Shown: positions 1-11,558 of the stretch, piece by piece | Layout of the letters: each line of letters begins with the position of its first letter | Position numbering within the stretch: position 1 is the stretch's first letter | NCBI RefSeq assembly: GCF_040807025.1 | Contig: NC_090967.1 | Location: forward strand, 4,214,001 to 4,278,000 | Reading direction: 5' to 3' | DNA from: Struthio camelus | Lineage: Eukaryota; Chordata; Aves; Struthioniformes; Struthionidae | DNA length: 64,000 nucleotides | The notes under the pieces: model-generated | What the model was told of the DNA's origin: nothing | Database searches by the model: none | The model's input: only the letters and a program-made list of their open reading frames with translations | Position numbers and translations under genes: made by a program

Positions 1-150
1 CGCGGGACTCGCGCGGCAAAGAGCAGCCGCTCCTTTTCTCTGCGGACTTGCCATTTCTAAAAACCGTTGCCCAGAGCAGCGCAGCCCTGGCTCCATGGCC
101 TCGCCTCGCCGCTGAGCTCAGCCCTCTCCTGCCTCGGGCCTCGCTCGAGC
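1..150. other. CpG-rich sequence at window edge
   Basis: The first ~150 bases are rich in G+C and CpG (several CGCG and GGCGAGGCG-like words), then composition drops abruptly to AT-rich. This looks like the margin of a CpG island cut by the window edge. On the minus strand a short reading frame starts near base 95 and is open to the edge, but I do not recognise its product. In human the next gene on this side is ZFR2, transcribed away from ATCAY; assigning this island to it is only an inference from synteny. Confidence 0.3.
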
Positions 151-2608
151 CCGGCTGGCATTTCTCTTTAAGGCAGCAGAACTTTCTCCTCTCCTTTTAA
201 TAAGTTATTTCAAAGGCCTGCGCTTCAAAAACATTCGAACCAAATTTACACACCAAAGCCATAAATGTTCCTTTTATTGCCTGAGCAATATAACCCTCGG
301 CGATGTGATTCTTGTAAATTTACTAGTCTTCCAGAGCCATTAACTCAGGCCAGGTCTTTTCTTCTTTTCTTTTCCATGCTAAGTCGAATAATTCATAAAT
401 ACTTCACACCAGAGCCTACTTTATGAGCGTTATGATGATCGCTTGGGCATGGAAAGGCCTGCAAAGTTATTACAACAGCTTTAATACCCCACAGACTCCC
501 CAGCAGCTTGGAGAGCGAGGTACAAAGCAGCTCTGTCACCCTCTGGGTGGAAGAGTCCTCTAGAGCAACCATTTCCTTGGCCAAATAATACGGCTCTTGC
601 AGCTCATAAACGTCTTTGTGAATTGAGTCAATGTCTGGGGTGAGTTTTCAGTGCTGCAGCCCTGCAGGGCTACTCGCATCGCTGGCCACCACAGCCAGCC
701 ACGGTTGGAGCCCGCAGGTCGCCGGTGCGATTTTCAGGCCAACGCTCAGCCAACAGACATCGCAAACGGTCAGATGGGTGACAGCGGGGCTGTCCCAGGC
801 ACGTTTAGAAAGGTGACTTACTTACTTGGAGTCCCCGACACGCAGCAAGACGTGGGCGAGCTGGCTTGCCCGGCTCAGGAGGCGGCAAACGCTGTCTAGC
901 TCTGCTCGTCCTTGCGTGCATCGCGGGACGGACCCTGCTGACCACCAGAAATTAGAAGAGTCGGTCATGGGGCTGTATCCCCCCAAGGCTATAGCTGAAA
1001 ACCATTGGTTTCTTCAAAGGAAAGAGGCAGGAAGCTACGGTTGTTGGACTACACCTAGATGGAAACGGGAAGTCACCACGCTTTGACATTATTTTCCTGG
1101 AGCACAGAGCCACCCCGGGACTTCCTGTGGAGCATCTCAATGATGGGCTTTGCCCACACGTCTGGATTCCCCTCCCCATTCTGCCACGGGAAATGGCTCA
1201 CAGCAGGGAACCAAGGCCCAGAAAACATAAACCCAAAAACCAGCAGGAGTGTGTCTTAGCTCCCCAAGAGGTACTGTAGGACTCCAACCCCTCCGGCACC
1301 CACCTGCCCTGTGACCCTCCCCGAGACCACCCAGAAGGAGCTGCAAGGAGAGCCCGCGAGTCCTGCCCATCTCTGAGCCACCGCCGCTCCCAGGGAAATC
1401 CATCTTGTTGTCTTGGAAAGAACTCCTCCGGTAATTGCCCTCATATCTCAAAGGTGTCCTACCGCCACGGAGGTGCAAATATTTATCCATACTTGGAATT
1501 GCAGAGTGAAGCCTAACTAAGTGTTCCCAGACACTCCAGCAATTGTTGTTTTAAGACCTGGACTGTGGACACCTGGCTGGAATTAATCAGCAGATGTGAA
1601 CGCCGAAGCAGAGCGAAGCCCTTATTAACCCTTCGCACGGGAATGTCAAGGTCAGGGGGGTTCGCTGGGGTGGCCCGTACCCAGATTGCTGCTGTCAACG
1701 GCTTGGGAATCCCAAAGTGAGAGATGGTCTCCAGTGAGCAGGGCAGGAACCAGTAGCAAAATTTATCATATTCCCGTCCCCGCTTGAAGATCTGCCGTGC
1801 CAAGGCACTCACTCGCAAATAGGAGTAATAAATGTTTATAACTAGATAATAAAACACAAGAGCAAACCACCTTTATATGGGCTCTGCCTAAATCAATAGG
1901 GGTTGAAGCAGCTTTTTAAAGGAAAGCGTTTGCTTTTCTCCCAGGTGGTTTCAAGTAGGGCACATCAGCAAGGGCTTCCCCATACCATCAGAAATCCAAG
2001 CTCTTTAAAACAGATCAAAGCACGCAACTGCAAGCGACCCGTGGCCTCTCCCGTTCCAGCTCCTCGCCAATGCCGTCCTTGCTGTCGAACAGCTTGCGCT
2101 CTCGCATCAAGCTAAATCTCCCAATGAGGAACTCGAGACAAGGTACAGCGGCTTTTACCTTAATGCTAGCCCATACAAACATCAGGTGGGGCCATGGCTG
2201 ATGCGACGGACTGCGCCAGGATGAAAAGACCGACCACCTCTGCCCTGTGCCGCTGACCCCTTCCAGCGCGAGACAGCCGGTGACGGAGAGCTCGCTGGCT
2301 TCGAAGCAGAGACGGAGGCGAGAGCCGGGCAGGTGCAGAGCCTTCCTCGCATGCAGCGTGCCAAGGAGCCCACCCGGCATCTGCAGCCTCGTCGGAGCGG
2401 GCATGAAGTGCAGGGGGGATACTTTTAAGTGGATTAAAACCTTTGCAGAATCTCCTCCATCAAGCCATTTGCATTGTCTTTCTGTGCTCCCAGAGGCATG
2501 AAAGAGAAGACCTGTTTTCTCTGCCGCTGACCCATGATACCCCTCTGCCGCTAAGTGGGTCTGACTGTGAGAATTGCTGCAGAACAAAATATATGCAAGT
2601 GGTATCCT

Positions 2609-2632
2609 TATATATATATGTGTGTATATGTA
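2609..2632. repeat. TA/TG dinucleotide microsatellite
   Basis: Alternating TA then TG steps run for about 24 bases, immediately followed by an AATAAA word. It is a simple repeat with no visible function. Confidence 0.7.
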
Positions 2633-2877
2633 TCAATAAAAGCAGAGAAGAAAAACCTTCCTGGATCCCTCACCGTAGATATTAGCCCATCACCAGCTAT
2701 AAAACACAACATTCTTGAACGATGTTGGTTGTCATGGCCCATTTGCTCGTTTGCTCCAATTTCCCCTCCTCGCTGGCTTCAGTTATTGGCAAGCTGCGGA
2801 GATTGTTTGCAGTAGCTTCGGCGTCAGGGTGGGATCTCGCTTTCTGCAGCCAAGTGGCAGGTGGGAATTAGGGGGTA

Positions 2878-3058
2878 GAATCAGGCTGGAAAGAAGGATG
2901 TTGGGGAACCAAAGGAAGGAGAAGAAGAAGGAGGGCACCACACACGGCAAGAGTGGGGTGGAGGTCAGAGGAGCGAGAGGAGACTTGGAGAGAGGAAGAA
3001 CCAGAACAAAGGGCAAGTCGAGGAGTGAAGCAGGGAAGAGGAAGTGGATGGGATAGAG
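2878..3058. repeat. Purine-rich (GA-rich) tract
   Basis: About 180 bases in which the plus strand is overwhelmingly A and G (AAGGA, GAAGAAG, GAGGAAG words). Such polypurine tracts are common in vertebrate intergenic DNA. It gives rise to a spurious K/R/E-rich open frame that I do not call a gene. Confidence 0.6.
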
Positions 3059-4199
3059 AAAGGGTCACCTCAGCCATCCATCCCCCTGCAGCTGAGCAGG
3101 ATCAAGCTTTTCTTCTCATCTCAGGCTGAGGTGGAAACAGCTCGGGCTCCGGGTCTGTCTCAAGCAGCTTGAAGAAACAGCCTCGCTGGTCCACAGCTCA
3201 GCCGGGAGCAGGGTCCAGCTTCAGCTCTCCAGGGACACAGCTCAGAGTGTCGCTGAAGCAGCAGACGACAACCTTGGGAGACTCTGAGGACGAGCTCCTC
3301 ACGCAGCCAGCACCCCTGGGTCAGGCCAAGGGTTCGGATAGCCCCACAGCTTCTCTCCGACAGCAACCGCAAGGAAATGCCTGGAGAAACGTAAGAACAA
3401 GCATGTAAGACATCGCTCCAAGTCCTCTCCCAGCCTGCAGCTGTTTCTAGCTCCGAGGGACTCCTGAGCCAGATGCACCTCGCCACCCCTCAGCAATTTC
3501 TCCTCCATGCAATCGCCCAGTCTTCCCTTACACCCATATAAACTTTTCGTATCCGCAGGCTCCTTTGGCAACAAGGTCACGGTGCGAGATGCAGCAGCCA
3601 GCTGGTGACATAGCTCCCTCCGGCTCTGGAGGAGCCCCATGTCCATCAGCGAGGACGGACAGACTCGCAGCCTCCTCCATCCTCCAGACCACGCAACCCC
3701 TCATCAGCCACCCAGGTCACCAGACATGGCCGGACACCGGTAAACGCTCAAAGCCTGGGAGGAACAAACTCATCCTAAAAACAACAAGCAACTTCCAAAT
3801 CTGTGTCCTGCTGCAGCAACCGAAGAAAAAGCCCCATCTGGCCGAGCGCATCCGAACCCGGCCGAGGCCCAGGATGGTGGCCACCTCGTCACCAAACTCT
3901 CTGCTCCCCCAGCCAGGGCCAGCCCCAGTCGGGTGAAAAAAAAACCCCGCTGGCCGGACAGCACTGCTCGGCAGACAGCCCGCCGCCGCTTTCCGTGCTC
4001 GGGGGAACCGGCCAGGCAAGCGGGGAGGGAGCATTCGCTGCTGATCAGCACAGAGGAGGGTGCGGGGCAGCTTTAGCTGCTCACGAGCCCCGCAATGCCC
4101 TCGCATCACGAGCTATTGCATTTGGCATAAACACCGGAGCCCAGGTCAGGGCCATAATCTCTGCCAGATGCTTTTGCACCTTTGCCGTTGGCCTGATCT

Positions 4200-5290
4200 C
4201 AAGATCAAACCTTACCCGGGGGACGGAGGGAGGCAATAACGCCAACCCGGGCGGTCCTTCCTCTCCTTTTTGCCCTAAAATGTCTTTTGCTCACGCCGGA
4301 CAAACGGTGGCGGCAGGAGGCGGACGTGGGTCTCCTTCGCCCGCGTCGCCCCAAGGGCATCGCAGCGGGAGGCGGTTAGGGCTTTAGCTCGGTGTCGAGC
4401 ACGGGAAGGGGAAGCTGCCGCCCCGAAGGGGTTTTGGGGAGGGAGCCGTAAACCTTCAGCCCGTCGGGGAGTTTAACTCAGCGTGGCAGCTCAGCTCTCC
4501 GTTTCCAGCCCCGACGCGCACGAACCTGTCTCGCAGAGCCGAGCCCGGCGTGACAAGTGTTTAGACAGGACTGACGAGCGCCTCCCGCTCCGGGACGTCC
4601 CCTAGGAGCGGGCGGAAACGGAGGCCCAAGCACGCGTGCAGCTGCCACTGCAAAAACCCATGGCCTCATCCTGCCCTGCTGAGGCTGCCCGCACTCGGTG
4701 CGCTGGTGGGAGCAGCCCGGAGCATTACCCTGCCCGAGGAAGGGTCTGGTTTCTCGTTTAAGCACCTGAATAACGCTACCGGTGTTCGAGGAGGACAGCA
4801 CCGGCCTCTCCCTCCGGCGTCCGTTTGTGCTGCCGTATAAATAGCTGCCGGGCCGCGCTCCGACTCTCCACCGAGCTTCCCGAGGAGCCACGGCGCGGGA
4901 GGCTGTCCAGAGCGGACGGCAGCGGCGGGCACTGAGACGCCATCGGTCTGGGCCGGGGGTTTTGGAGAGCAGAGAGGCGAGGGGACGCGAGAGCTCCTGC
5001 CTCGGTCCTGCCGACCGCGCGGAGCCCGGCTCACCTTGCCGGAGAGGTTTCACGGCCACGCGGAGGGATGGGGCTATCAGAAAACTATCGCGATGCTGGT
5101 TTTCATCCACCTTGGCCCTGGCTCCTTCCAGCTTCCAGCAATGTCTGGACTTACCTCCCTTTTCCCTTAGGAGACGCACATCTTCACCAACGCGCGTGGT
5201 GCCCACCGGAGCGGCCTGAGCCTTCTCCGCCGGCGAGCTTCTCCTTCCCCAGTTCTTCCTGCCGTATCCTCAGAGGTGAAGCACAGACAC
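4200..5290. promoter_or_regulatory. CpG island with a TATA box, owner unknown
   Basis: This stretch is GC-rich with dense CpG and unlike the DNA on either side. On the plus strand a perfect TATAAATA lies at 4836-4843, followed about 25-30 bases on by GC-rich sequence where initiation would be expected. On the plus strand a possible donor (CAGAG|GTGAA) lies near 5275. On the minus strand a strong donor (CAAG|GTGAGC) has its last exon base at 5035. These suggest a real promoter, possibly two-way, but no coding exon was recognised. It could be a distal ATCAY promoter, the start of a minus-strand neighbour or a noncoding RNA promoter. Confidence 0.45.
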
Positions 5291-5757
5291 GAGCAAATAG
5301 CAGATTTATCCTTTAAAGAAATAGGAAGAGAGAAAAAAAAAATTCTTTTGGGGTTGAACCAAAAGGAAATCTATTTGTCACAGCAGGGCTTTTTTTTTTT
5401 TTAAATTGCTCGGAGACAATGAAAACATTGTGTTCGCCCCAAAATAAAACGTTTCTCCGTTTTCAAATGTGTGGCTGAAGGATCTTGCGGTCCCCCCGCT
5501 TTTCTAATTGAACGCAGGCAAGTTTCAAATGGAGAACGTCACACATTGCAATAAAAAGCTGAGGCGTTTAATTTCGAGCATATCTTAACCGAAGCCTGCA
5601 GTTTTTCATCCCAAAAACATTCTTTTTTTTTCTTCCTCCTCTCCAGTTCAAACTTGAATCAAAGTTGTAAATAATTTTAAAAGGAACTGAAATAACTTTT
5701 TTATTCTCCCTACAAGCAAATGTTTCAGCGTAACAATTTGAGCCAGGCGAGCTGAAA

Positions 5758-5970
5758 GTGATTGGAGCCAGACTCTTCGCAGCGGTGCCCGGTAAAAGGA
5801 CAAGATGTAGCAGGCAAAAACTGAAGGTGGTCAAACACTGGGACAGGTTGTCCAGAGAGATGATGGAGTCTCCAGGCTTGGAGATATTCAAAACCCAAGC
5901 AGACATGGTCCCGAGCAGCCTGCTCCAGCCGAGATCTCCAGCGGTCCAACCGTTCCACGTGTCTCCATGC
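5758..5970 (+). mobile_element. CR1 LINE 3' fragment
   Basis: The sequence follows the 3' part of the CR1 consensus: a GGACAAGA-like segment, then GGTGGTCAAACACTGGGACA, GGTTGTCCAGAGAGATGATG, GAGTCTCCAGGCTTGGAGAT and ATTCAAAACCC, then a degraded GATCTCCAGAGGTCC-like tail. The terminal ATTCTGTG repeats are not visible, so the extreme 3' end is lost or diverged. It is more diverged than the copy at 32.6 kb, so probably older. Confidence 0.8.
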
Positions 5971-6151
5971 GGAAGCCTCCAGGCCTTGCCACCTCCTCTG
6001 TGGAGGTTTTCTGGGACACGCGGCCCTGTTAAACCACCGGGAGCTGCAGCATCGCCAGCCCCGCTGCGTTCCTGCGAGCCGCACAGAGCTCCGTGGGCTT
6101 TTCGAGCCCCGGGTCCTGGGATGTTGCGATGGAGTGCTTGAAATAAAATGC

Positions 6152-6179
6152 AGAAGAAGAAGAAGAAGAAGAAGAAGAA
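6152..6179 (+). repeat. (GAA)9 trinucleotide microsatellite
   Basis: Nine uninterrupted GAA units follow an AATAAAATGCA word. Trinucleotide arrays of this kind are length-variable in vertebrates. It lies in noncoding DNA between the CR1 fragment and the zinc-finger fossil. Confidence 0.9.
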
Positions 6180-6249
6180 CCCAGCAGGCATTTAAAACCA
6201 GCCATTCTGCGAGCAGCTCATCTGGACAAGCCGGGTTTCTACAGACCTT

Positions 6250-6425
6250 GCGCCTGCAGGTTGGGTTCTCTGGTGTCTTGTAAGGTAGAAACTCCGAGGA
6301 GCTTTTCCCACAGTTGGGTATCCAAAGTATCCCATTCCCACGTGGATTCTCTGGAGTCTAGTAAGGAGGCTGTGCTCACGCTGGAGCATTTCACCCATTG
6401 GGGCACCTTATTCCTTTCCTGGTCG
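6250..6425 (-). pseudogene. Decayed C2H2 zinc-finger gene fragment
   Basis: Read on the minus strand, this gives LLTRLQRIHVGMGYFGYP then TVGKAPRSFYLTRHQRTQ. This tracks the poly-zinc-finger pattern LLTRHQRIHTGEKPFGCP / DCGKSF..S.YLTRHQRTH. The 7-residue linker after RIH and the two-residue gap between the zinc-cysteine positions are kept. Both cysteines of the second finger are replaced (Y and V), the hydrophobic F is P, the last H is Q, and the cysteine-histidine spacing is one residue short. Further upstream on the same strand RCPNG and a GAAATGCTCCAGCG word look like a preceding finger that is out of frame. I infer a fossil of a KRAB/SCAN-type multi-finger gene, not a working protein. Confidence 0.7.
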
Positions 6426-6429
6426 CTGC

Positions 6430-9400
6430 GTAAGAACTTGATAGCTCTGTGAGCTTGACCCTGCTGTCAGCTCGCGCTGGGACTGGTTGCCCAGGACAAA
6501 AGGCATTAGGGAAGACAGACAGGTGAACACACAAACTGTGTGGTCTTGCCCAGCTTGTCACTGCAGCCGTCACGGCTCAGCTGAGCTCCTACTGGCTCCA
6601 TGTCAGGGTAGGCGCCACCATGAACTGGGCACCACCCGCTGAGTCCTCTCCATGGAGCAGGTTTAATAAAAAAGTGCCAGTGACTCACTTGGAAAATTGG
6701 GGACATACCTGAGTTTGTTTTCTTTCCATCCCTCCTAAAGAACAGTCTTCCACGGATGTTTCATATTTAGGTTCTTGGAGAGAGTTTGTGGCCATCTTCA
6801 CCATAAGGACAACTAGTGAGGTAGGGGAGCAGAGGCATGGATGGAGAAACAGGAGATGTTTGAGTACGGACATCTCAGGCCCCTCTCATCCCCAGGTCCA
6901 AACCGCACCCCCTCTTTGGGATGCCCTGCCAGAACCAACTCTTGATGCTGTCGACGTTATAAAAAGGCATGTGAAATGCCTTAAGTTTCAGCAAGACTCC
7001 TAGAAAGCAGAGACACGTGTGCAGAGCAAAGGCAGGTGAGGAAGTGCGTGCACAAGCAATCCTGCTGCATGCACACCACAGTTCGGCACCACATTCAGGG
7101 CAGGTTCGAGTCTAGCTGCTAGTGGAGTCCCACTTTCCCAAGTTGCCCAAGAAGAGAGCAAGCTTGTCCCTGCCCTCCCAGTAGAGCTGTGCCTTTGGCC
7201 AGCAACAGAGCATTTTTGGTAGGTGCCTTTACCTTTATTTGCAAAAGCATCTCAGCCTAATTTCTGAGAGGTATCAGGGGCCAAAAGTACCATCTCTGCC
7301 TCCCCCTGGGAGAAGGTCACCGGGACACTTTCCAGCCTCGGTCCCAGCAATCTCCTTGTGCAAAGTGACCTCTAGAGCCCGTTTTGGGCATCTCCCATTT
7401 CAGCCAGCAGCGACAGATATTCCCCCAGGCTGCGCTGGACTCCCCGCCCTCCCGTGGCCAACGCTGAAACCTCTGCAGAAAACTCCGGGTTTCTCAGTGT
7501 TTGACTGCCATCAGCGTATGAAAACCAGCTGGACTGGCTGTAACAACGAGAACATCAGCACTTCTGAACAAGCCAATACTTAGATCACAGGTTCATGCGT
7601 GGAAGATCCAGAGCCCCTGGATTGCTGAAGATCTGCAGGACTGTGGGAAGGCCCCATCTGCACAAGCTCCTGCTGCCAAAAATGAGCATCGGATTCAGGG
7701 GAACGAAAGGAAGAAGCACACATGGCAGTTACAGGGGCTGTTCAGAAGCGACACACAGTCCTCCTCTTCCCCTCGTGCCCTCCCCGGCTCTGTACGGGAC
7801 TCGCAGCCTGGGTCCTTGCGCCCCGAGGTTGCCCCGCGGCAGCAACTCTGCACCAGCTTGCTCTGCTCCAGTCTCCCGCTGGAAGCAGCCTTCCCACTGC
7901 TTCCAGCACTAACCAGATATGTTTGACACCAAAACTGGGGACCAGAGGAGAGGCCACGGGAGGCCTAGCCATGGTGCAGCTGGAAAGGTGTTACCTGCCT
8001 TTGGAGGAAGAGCCATGATGGTGAAGCACGGCCAAGCATGCACGCACACACGGGTGAGTCCCAACAGATGGAAAGAAGATGGGGTGTCCACAACATCATT
8101 TGCGCTGGCAAGCAGGGATGGATTTATGCAGCCTGAAGCCAGGTACGTGTCTCAGCTCAGTAGGATACAAGCCATACCTCAGTGCCCGAACGGAGTGGGG
8201 GAAGAAGCATGCTTGCTCCATGCCATGGGACCACAGCCAGTAGATGGCATTCGCCTGCTGCACATCAGGCTGTACCTGCCTTGGAAAACGTGGAGAAGAA
8301 TGTTTCTCATAAAAATAAAGGAAAAAGGCAAATATCCACCTAAGCTGGAGATTACTTTGCTGGCTTTGATAAGTCACTTCTGAGCTGTCAAATGGTAAAG
8401 GCTTCCAGGCATCTCCTCCTTTGCCCATAGGTCTTCTGTCTGTCTTATGCTTTAAAGAAGGATAACGCATCCCCAAAGCATCCCTAAATATTGTGTGCAT
8501 CCTGGACCACGTGGATGCACAAACAGTAAGCCACGTACCACAAATGACATCCACCCTCAGAAATCTAATCCAGCATCTGCCAGGCAGAGCTGAGCAGTCA
8601 ATATACGCCACGGTCTCTGGCAGAGCAGTGCCCAGGCTGACCATATGCATGGCTAGGAGCTGCTGGTGCTTGGTCAGCACTGACGTGGATGGTGGTATCC
8701 TCAATATCTTGTCTCCTGGGAGCCACCAGTCCTAAGAGGACAATGGTGTCCACATGGAGCTAACGAACTGGATCAGGCTAACCAGCTGCATCAGTGGAGA
8801 GGCCCGGCACAGCAGAGGTCCCAGCACCATGCCATGGGTGCTTGAGATCCAGGACCAATCCAAGACTCCAATCCTTACTGCAACATAAAAAGCAAAGATG
8901 TATTAGGTTCTTCCACCGCACCCCATTCCTCCGTCTCCCCACCCTGCCCTGATTTCCAGGTCACCACAGCTGCTCTCGTGGCTGATTAGCCCCAAAATTT
9001 AAACACATCCTTAGCAGATGGTGACAGGAGATTCCCAGGGCAGCAGGCAAAAGTCTGCAGCCCCGCTCTATCTATTGATATAATAAAAGATATCGCTTCT
9101 CTGCAACCCTGGCCTCTCTCAGACCATCTCCGCTAAGACTCAACGACAAGTCATTGTGCTTCCTTGGCTGGGGGGTCACTGCTAAAGATGGAGCTACTTT
9201 CATCTTTGTACAACGCCAAGCATGTTATTTGCGCTCTGCGAACACAACGGGGATTTTTGACAGCACATATCAGCCTAACTCTGCCTCTAACACTTATCTC
9301 TGCTTGCAGCTGGATCAGATCTTCAGCCAGAGGTGGAAGGAAGGCTGTTTGCTGAAGTCCAGGAACCACAAGACAGAGACATGGATTCAACTCCGGAGCA

Positions 9401-10390
9401 GATGAAAATCACCGCAGCTTCAGTTGCTGTCCTGGATTGACACTAGTTAAGAAGCCAGCAGAGGTCTTAGGGGCTCTCAAGCTGCTATGAGCATCCTGGG
9501 AGCCCGTAACCAACAGCAGATTCCCCCGGCACCAGCGAGGACTGACAGCTGGATCTGTGTTTGCACAGCACCAAGCGCAACAGAGCTCAGTCGGCAGCAC
9601 GGCTGCAATATGGACAAGAGCAATCTCCCCACCACACGTACCAGCGCGCTTGTCGGCATGTACGTGAGCGTACAAACGTGCATTTTGCAAATAACAGACC
9701 CAGAAGTTCGGTACAGAATTTACCTGGAGGCCTGAGGAGTAGCCCAGAGCAACAGAAACACAGGCAGGGTTTATTGTGGATGTCTGAAACAAGGCAGCTG
9801 GACCCCTCTCCCCTCCTGCTCCGACCAGCCAGGGCAATACACAGTGCGGGGAAGACTGCGCTGCTCCTCGCTCTCTCCTCTCCTCTCCTTCCTCAAGCCC
9901 TCAAATATATCCACAGGGATTTATATACTGCGACCTCAGAAAAATCCCAACTTTCGAACTGCAAAATGCAACTTCTCCCAGGTCCATTTCTCACCAGCTG
10001 TATCCGTATCCGCCTCCAGCCTGGCCCGCTGTCCAGGGCTTTCCACCCTCCCAGCACAGCCCCTAAGCAGGTCCCTAGACACCCAACTCACCTTCCAGGC
10101 GCCGGCAGCGAGACCAGCGCCTGCGGTTTAGGCACACACCAGCAGGGCTAGACAGGCCATTGAACTGGATATAGAAAACCTCCCTTGCATCCTACCGCAT
10201 GCCGAGGCCACCTTTTGCATTCAGCGACTGATGCTCAGCACTAAAAGCCCTCCCGCTCCCACCTGTCCCTCCCCAGCTGCCATGTCCCCTCCTGGCCCGG
10301 ATCCCGTTGGACGAGCAGCATCCATCCCTGGGATCAGCCCAGCGCTGGGTGCGCTCAGCCCCAGCAGCATCATTCATCCCCAGGAAGAGC
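6430..10390. other. Intergenic flank, no gene recognised
   Basis: About 4 kb of moderate GC content. One fairly long open frame (8096-8704, minus strand, 202 codons) has no family I recognise and no splice or promoter context, so I do not call it. No repeat family was identified with confidence. Confidence 0.4.
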
Positions 10391-10900
10391 ATCCGGATCC
10401 ACTTGGTACCTCGCAGCCAATTGGAGGAGCGGCGGCAGCGGGGTACGTTCGGCTCCTCTCTCCACCCATCCTCCCGCAACACCCCCCCTCCCCGTCACCA
10501 CCGCCATCCTCCGCGCACACAAAAGCGGTGCAATTAGCTGACTTAAGAGAGCCGGGGCTTAGCCAGCTGCACGCCGAAAATAATAAAACAGCTCGGAGGG
10601 GAGGGAGGCGGCAGAGGAAGCGGCAGCCCTGGGAGAATACAAATAACTGCCCTCGATTCCTCCCCCCCGCCCCATCCGATGAGACCCGGCTCGCCAAAGG
10701 GACGTCGCCTGCCAGCGAGGCCGACCTAGATGCAGCCCCGCGCTCCTCGGCTGAGGCAGCCCGGCGGGTGGGCATCGGGGCGCGGGAGCCCCTGAGCAGC
10801 CCGGCTCCCCGGGCAGGAATGCGCAGCCGGGATACAGGCAAGGTCGGCTTTGTTCCCCGCTAGGCGCCAGCCTCGGTGAGTACCGCGTCATCCCCGCTTC
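10390..10900 (+). promoter_or_regulatory. ATCAY: CpG island, probable ATCAY promoter
   Basis: CpG-dense sequence lies about 2 kb upstream of the caytaxin start codon and ends in a clean exon-like donor (CCTCG|GTGAGT) at 10,875. No TATA box at a plausible distance was seen, as is usual for CpG promoters. Downstream of 10,900 the CpG density falls. ATCAY in mammals is a neuronal gene with a noncoding first exon, which fits this arrangement. Confidence 0.6.
10600..10875 (+). other. ATCAY: ATCAY 5' noncoding exon (start approximate)
   Basis: The exon end is set by a consensus donor, GTGAGT, at 10,876. The matching acceptor is TTCCGCTTTCCAG, giving exon 2 from 12,698, 52 bases before the start codon. 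The transcription start cannot be fixed by eye; 10,600 is a guess within the island. Confidence 0.5.
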
Positions 10901-11535
10901 CACGCTGAGACTGGGATGCTGGCAGCGCTTTCGACGTCTTGCTTCCCCCCCCCCCTTCCTCCCTCCATGATGCTGCCAGGGCTGGCGGAAAGCAGACGAC
11001 AGGCGCGGGGAGGCGGTTGGGCCAGGGGAGGAGAGGCTCCCAGACCACCGAGTTATCTCCCTGGCTTGCACCTAGGGAAACCCAAAAAATGGGGATGCGT
11101 GTGACCATTTCACGGGCGTCGCTTGCAGCCGGGCGCAGGGGTAAGGACAGAATATGTAATGCGCACGCTGGGAGGAAAGGCTCAGAGACGCCAGGCAGGC
11201 AGGGAGCCCTGTAACCAATGCAGGCAGCTCTTTGCGCCGATTCTCCATCTCTGCCAGCGCCCATAATAAAGACGAATCCCTGATTTATACTCAGGCCTTT
11301 GCAAAGCTTCATTCCTCCAGAGCAGATGCACACAAAAGGATTCAGCTCCCCGCAAGTCATCACCAGCGATACCCTCTTTAAGCATACACCCCCCCAGCAC
11401 TGGGAAGCGGAAAAGCCCCGGCTCTCCGGCCGAGCCTCACAGCAGCGGGTCGAGCTCCGGGCCAGATGCTCATCTCCCCGACCCAGACAGAGGAGCCCCA
11501 TCCACCTGAGAATTCAACCCAAGGCCCTTAGCCTT

Positions 11536-11558
11536 AAAAAAAAAAGGGGGGGGGGGGG
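11536..11558 (+). repeat. A10-G13 homopurine run
   Basis: Ten A residues switch directly to thirteen G residues. It lies in ATCAY intron 1. Such runs are length-unstable and prone to sequencing error, so the exact count may not be real. Confidence 0.8.

Larger units (their letters stand above)
151..4190. other. Intergenic flank, no gene recognised
   Basis: No exon of a known family was recognised. The open frames here are short or low-complexity. The stretch contains a short TA/TG-rich microsatellite and a purine-rich tract, listed separately. Noncoding RNA cannot be excluded by eye. Confidence 0.4.

Noticed and set aside
2015-2587. 190-codon open frame on the minus strand
   Set aside because: No recognisable domain, biased composition and no exon signals; most likely chance.
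2878-3058. K/R/E-rich open frame of about 110 codons
   Set aside because: Arises from the GA-rich tract; no family or exon signals.
4785-4805. Possible REST/RE1 silencer (GGACAGCACC) in the upstream CpG island
   Set aside because: Only the right half matches; the left half (TTCAGCACC-like) is absent at normal spacing.
8096-8704. 202-codon open frame on the minus strand in moderate-GC DNA
   Set aside because: Longer than most here but within what chance can give over 128 kb of both strands. No family recognised, no promoter, and overlapping frames on the other strand are also open. A translated search finding homologues in other birds would change this.
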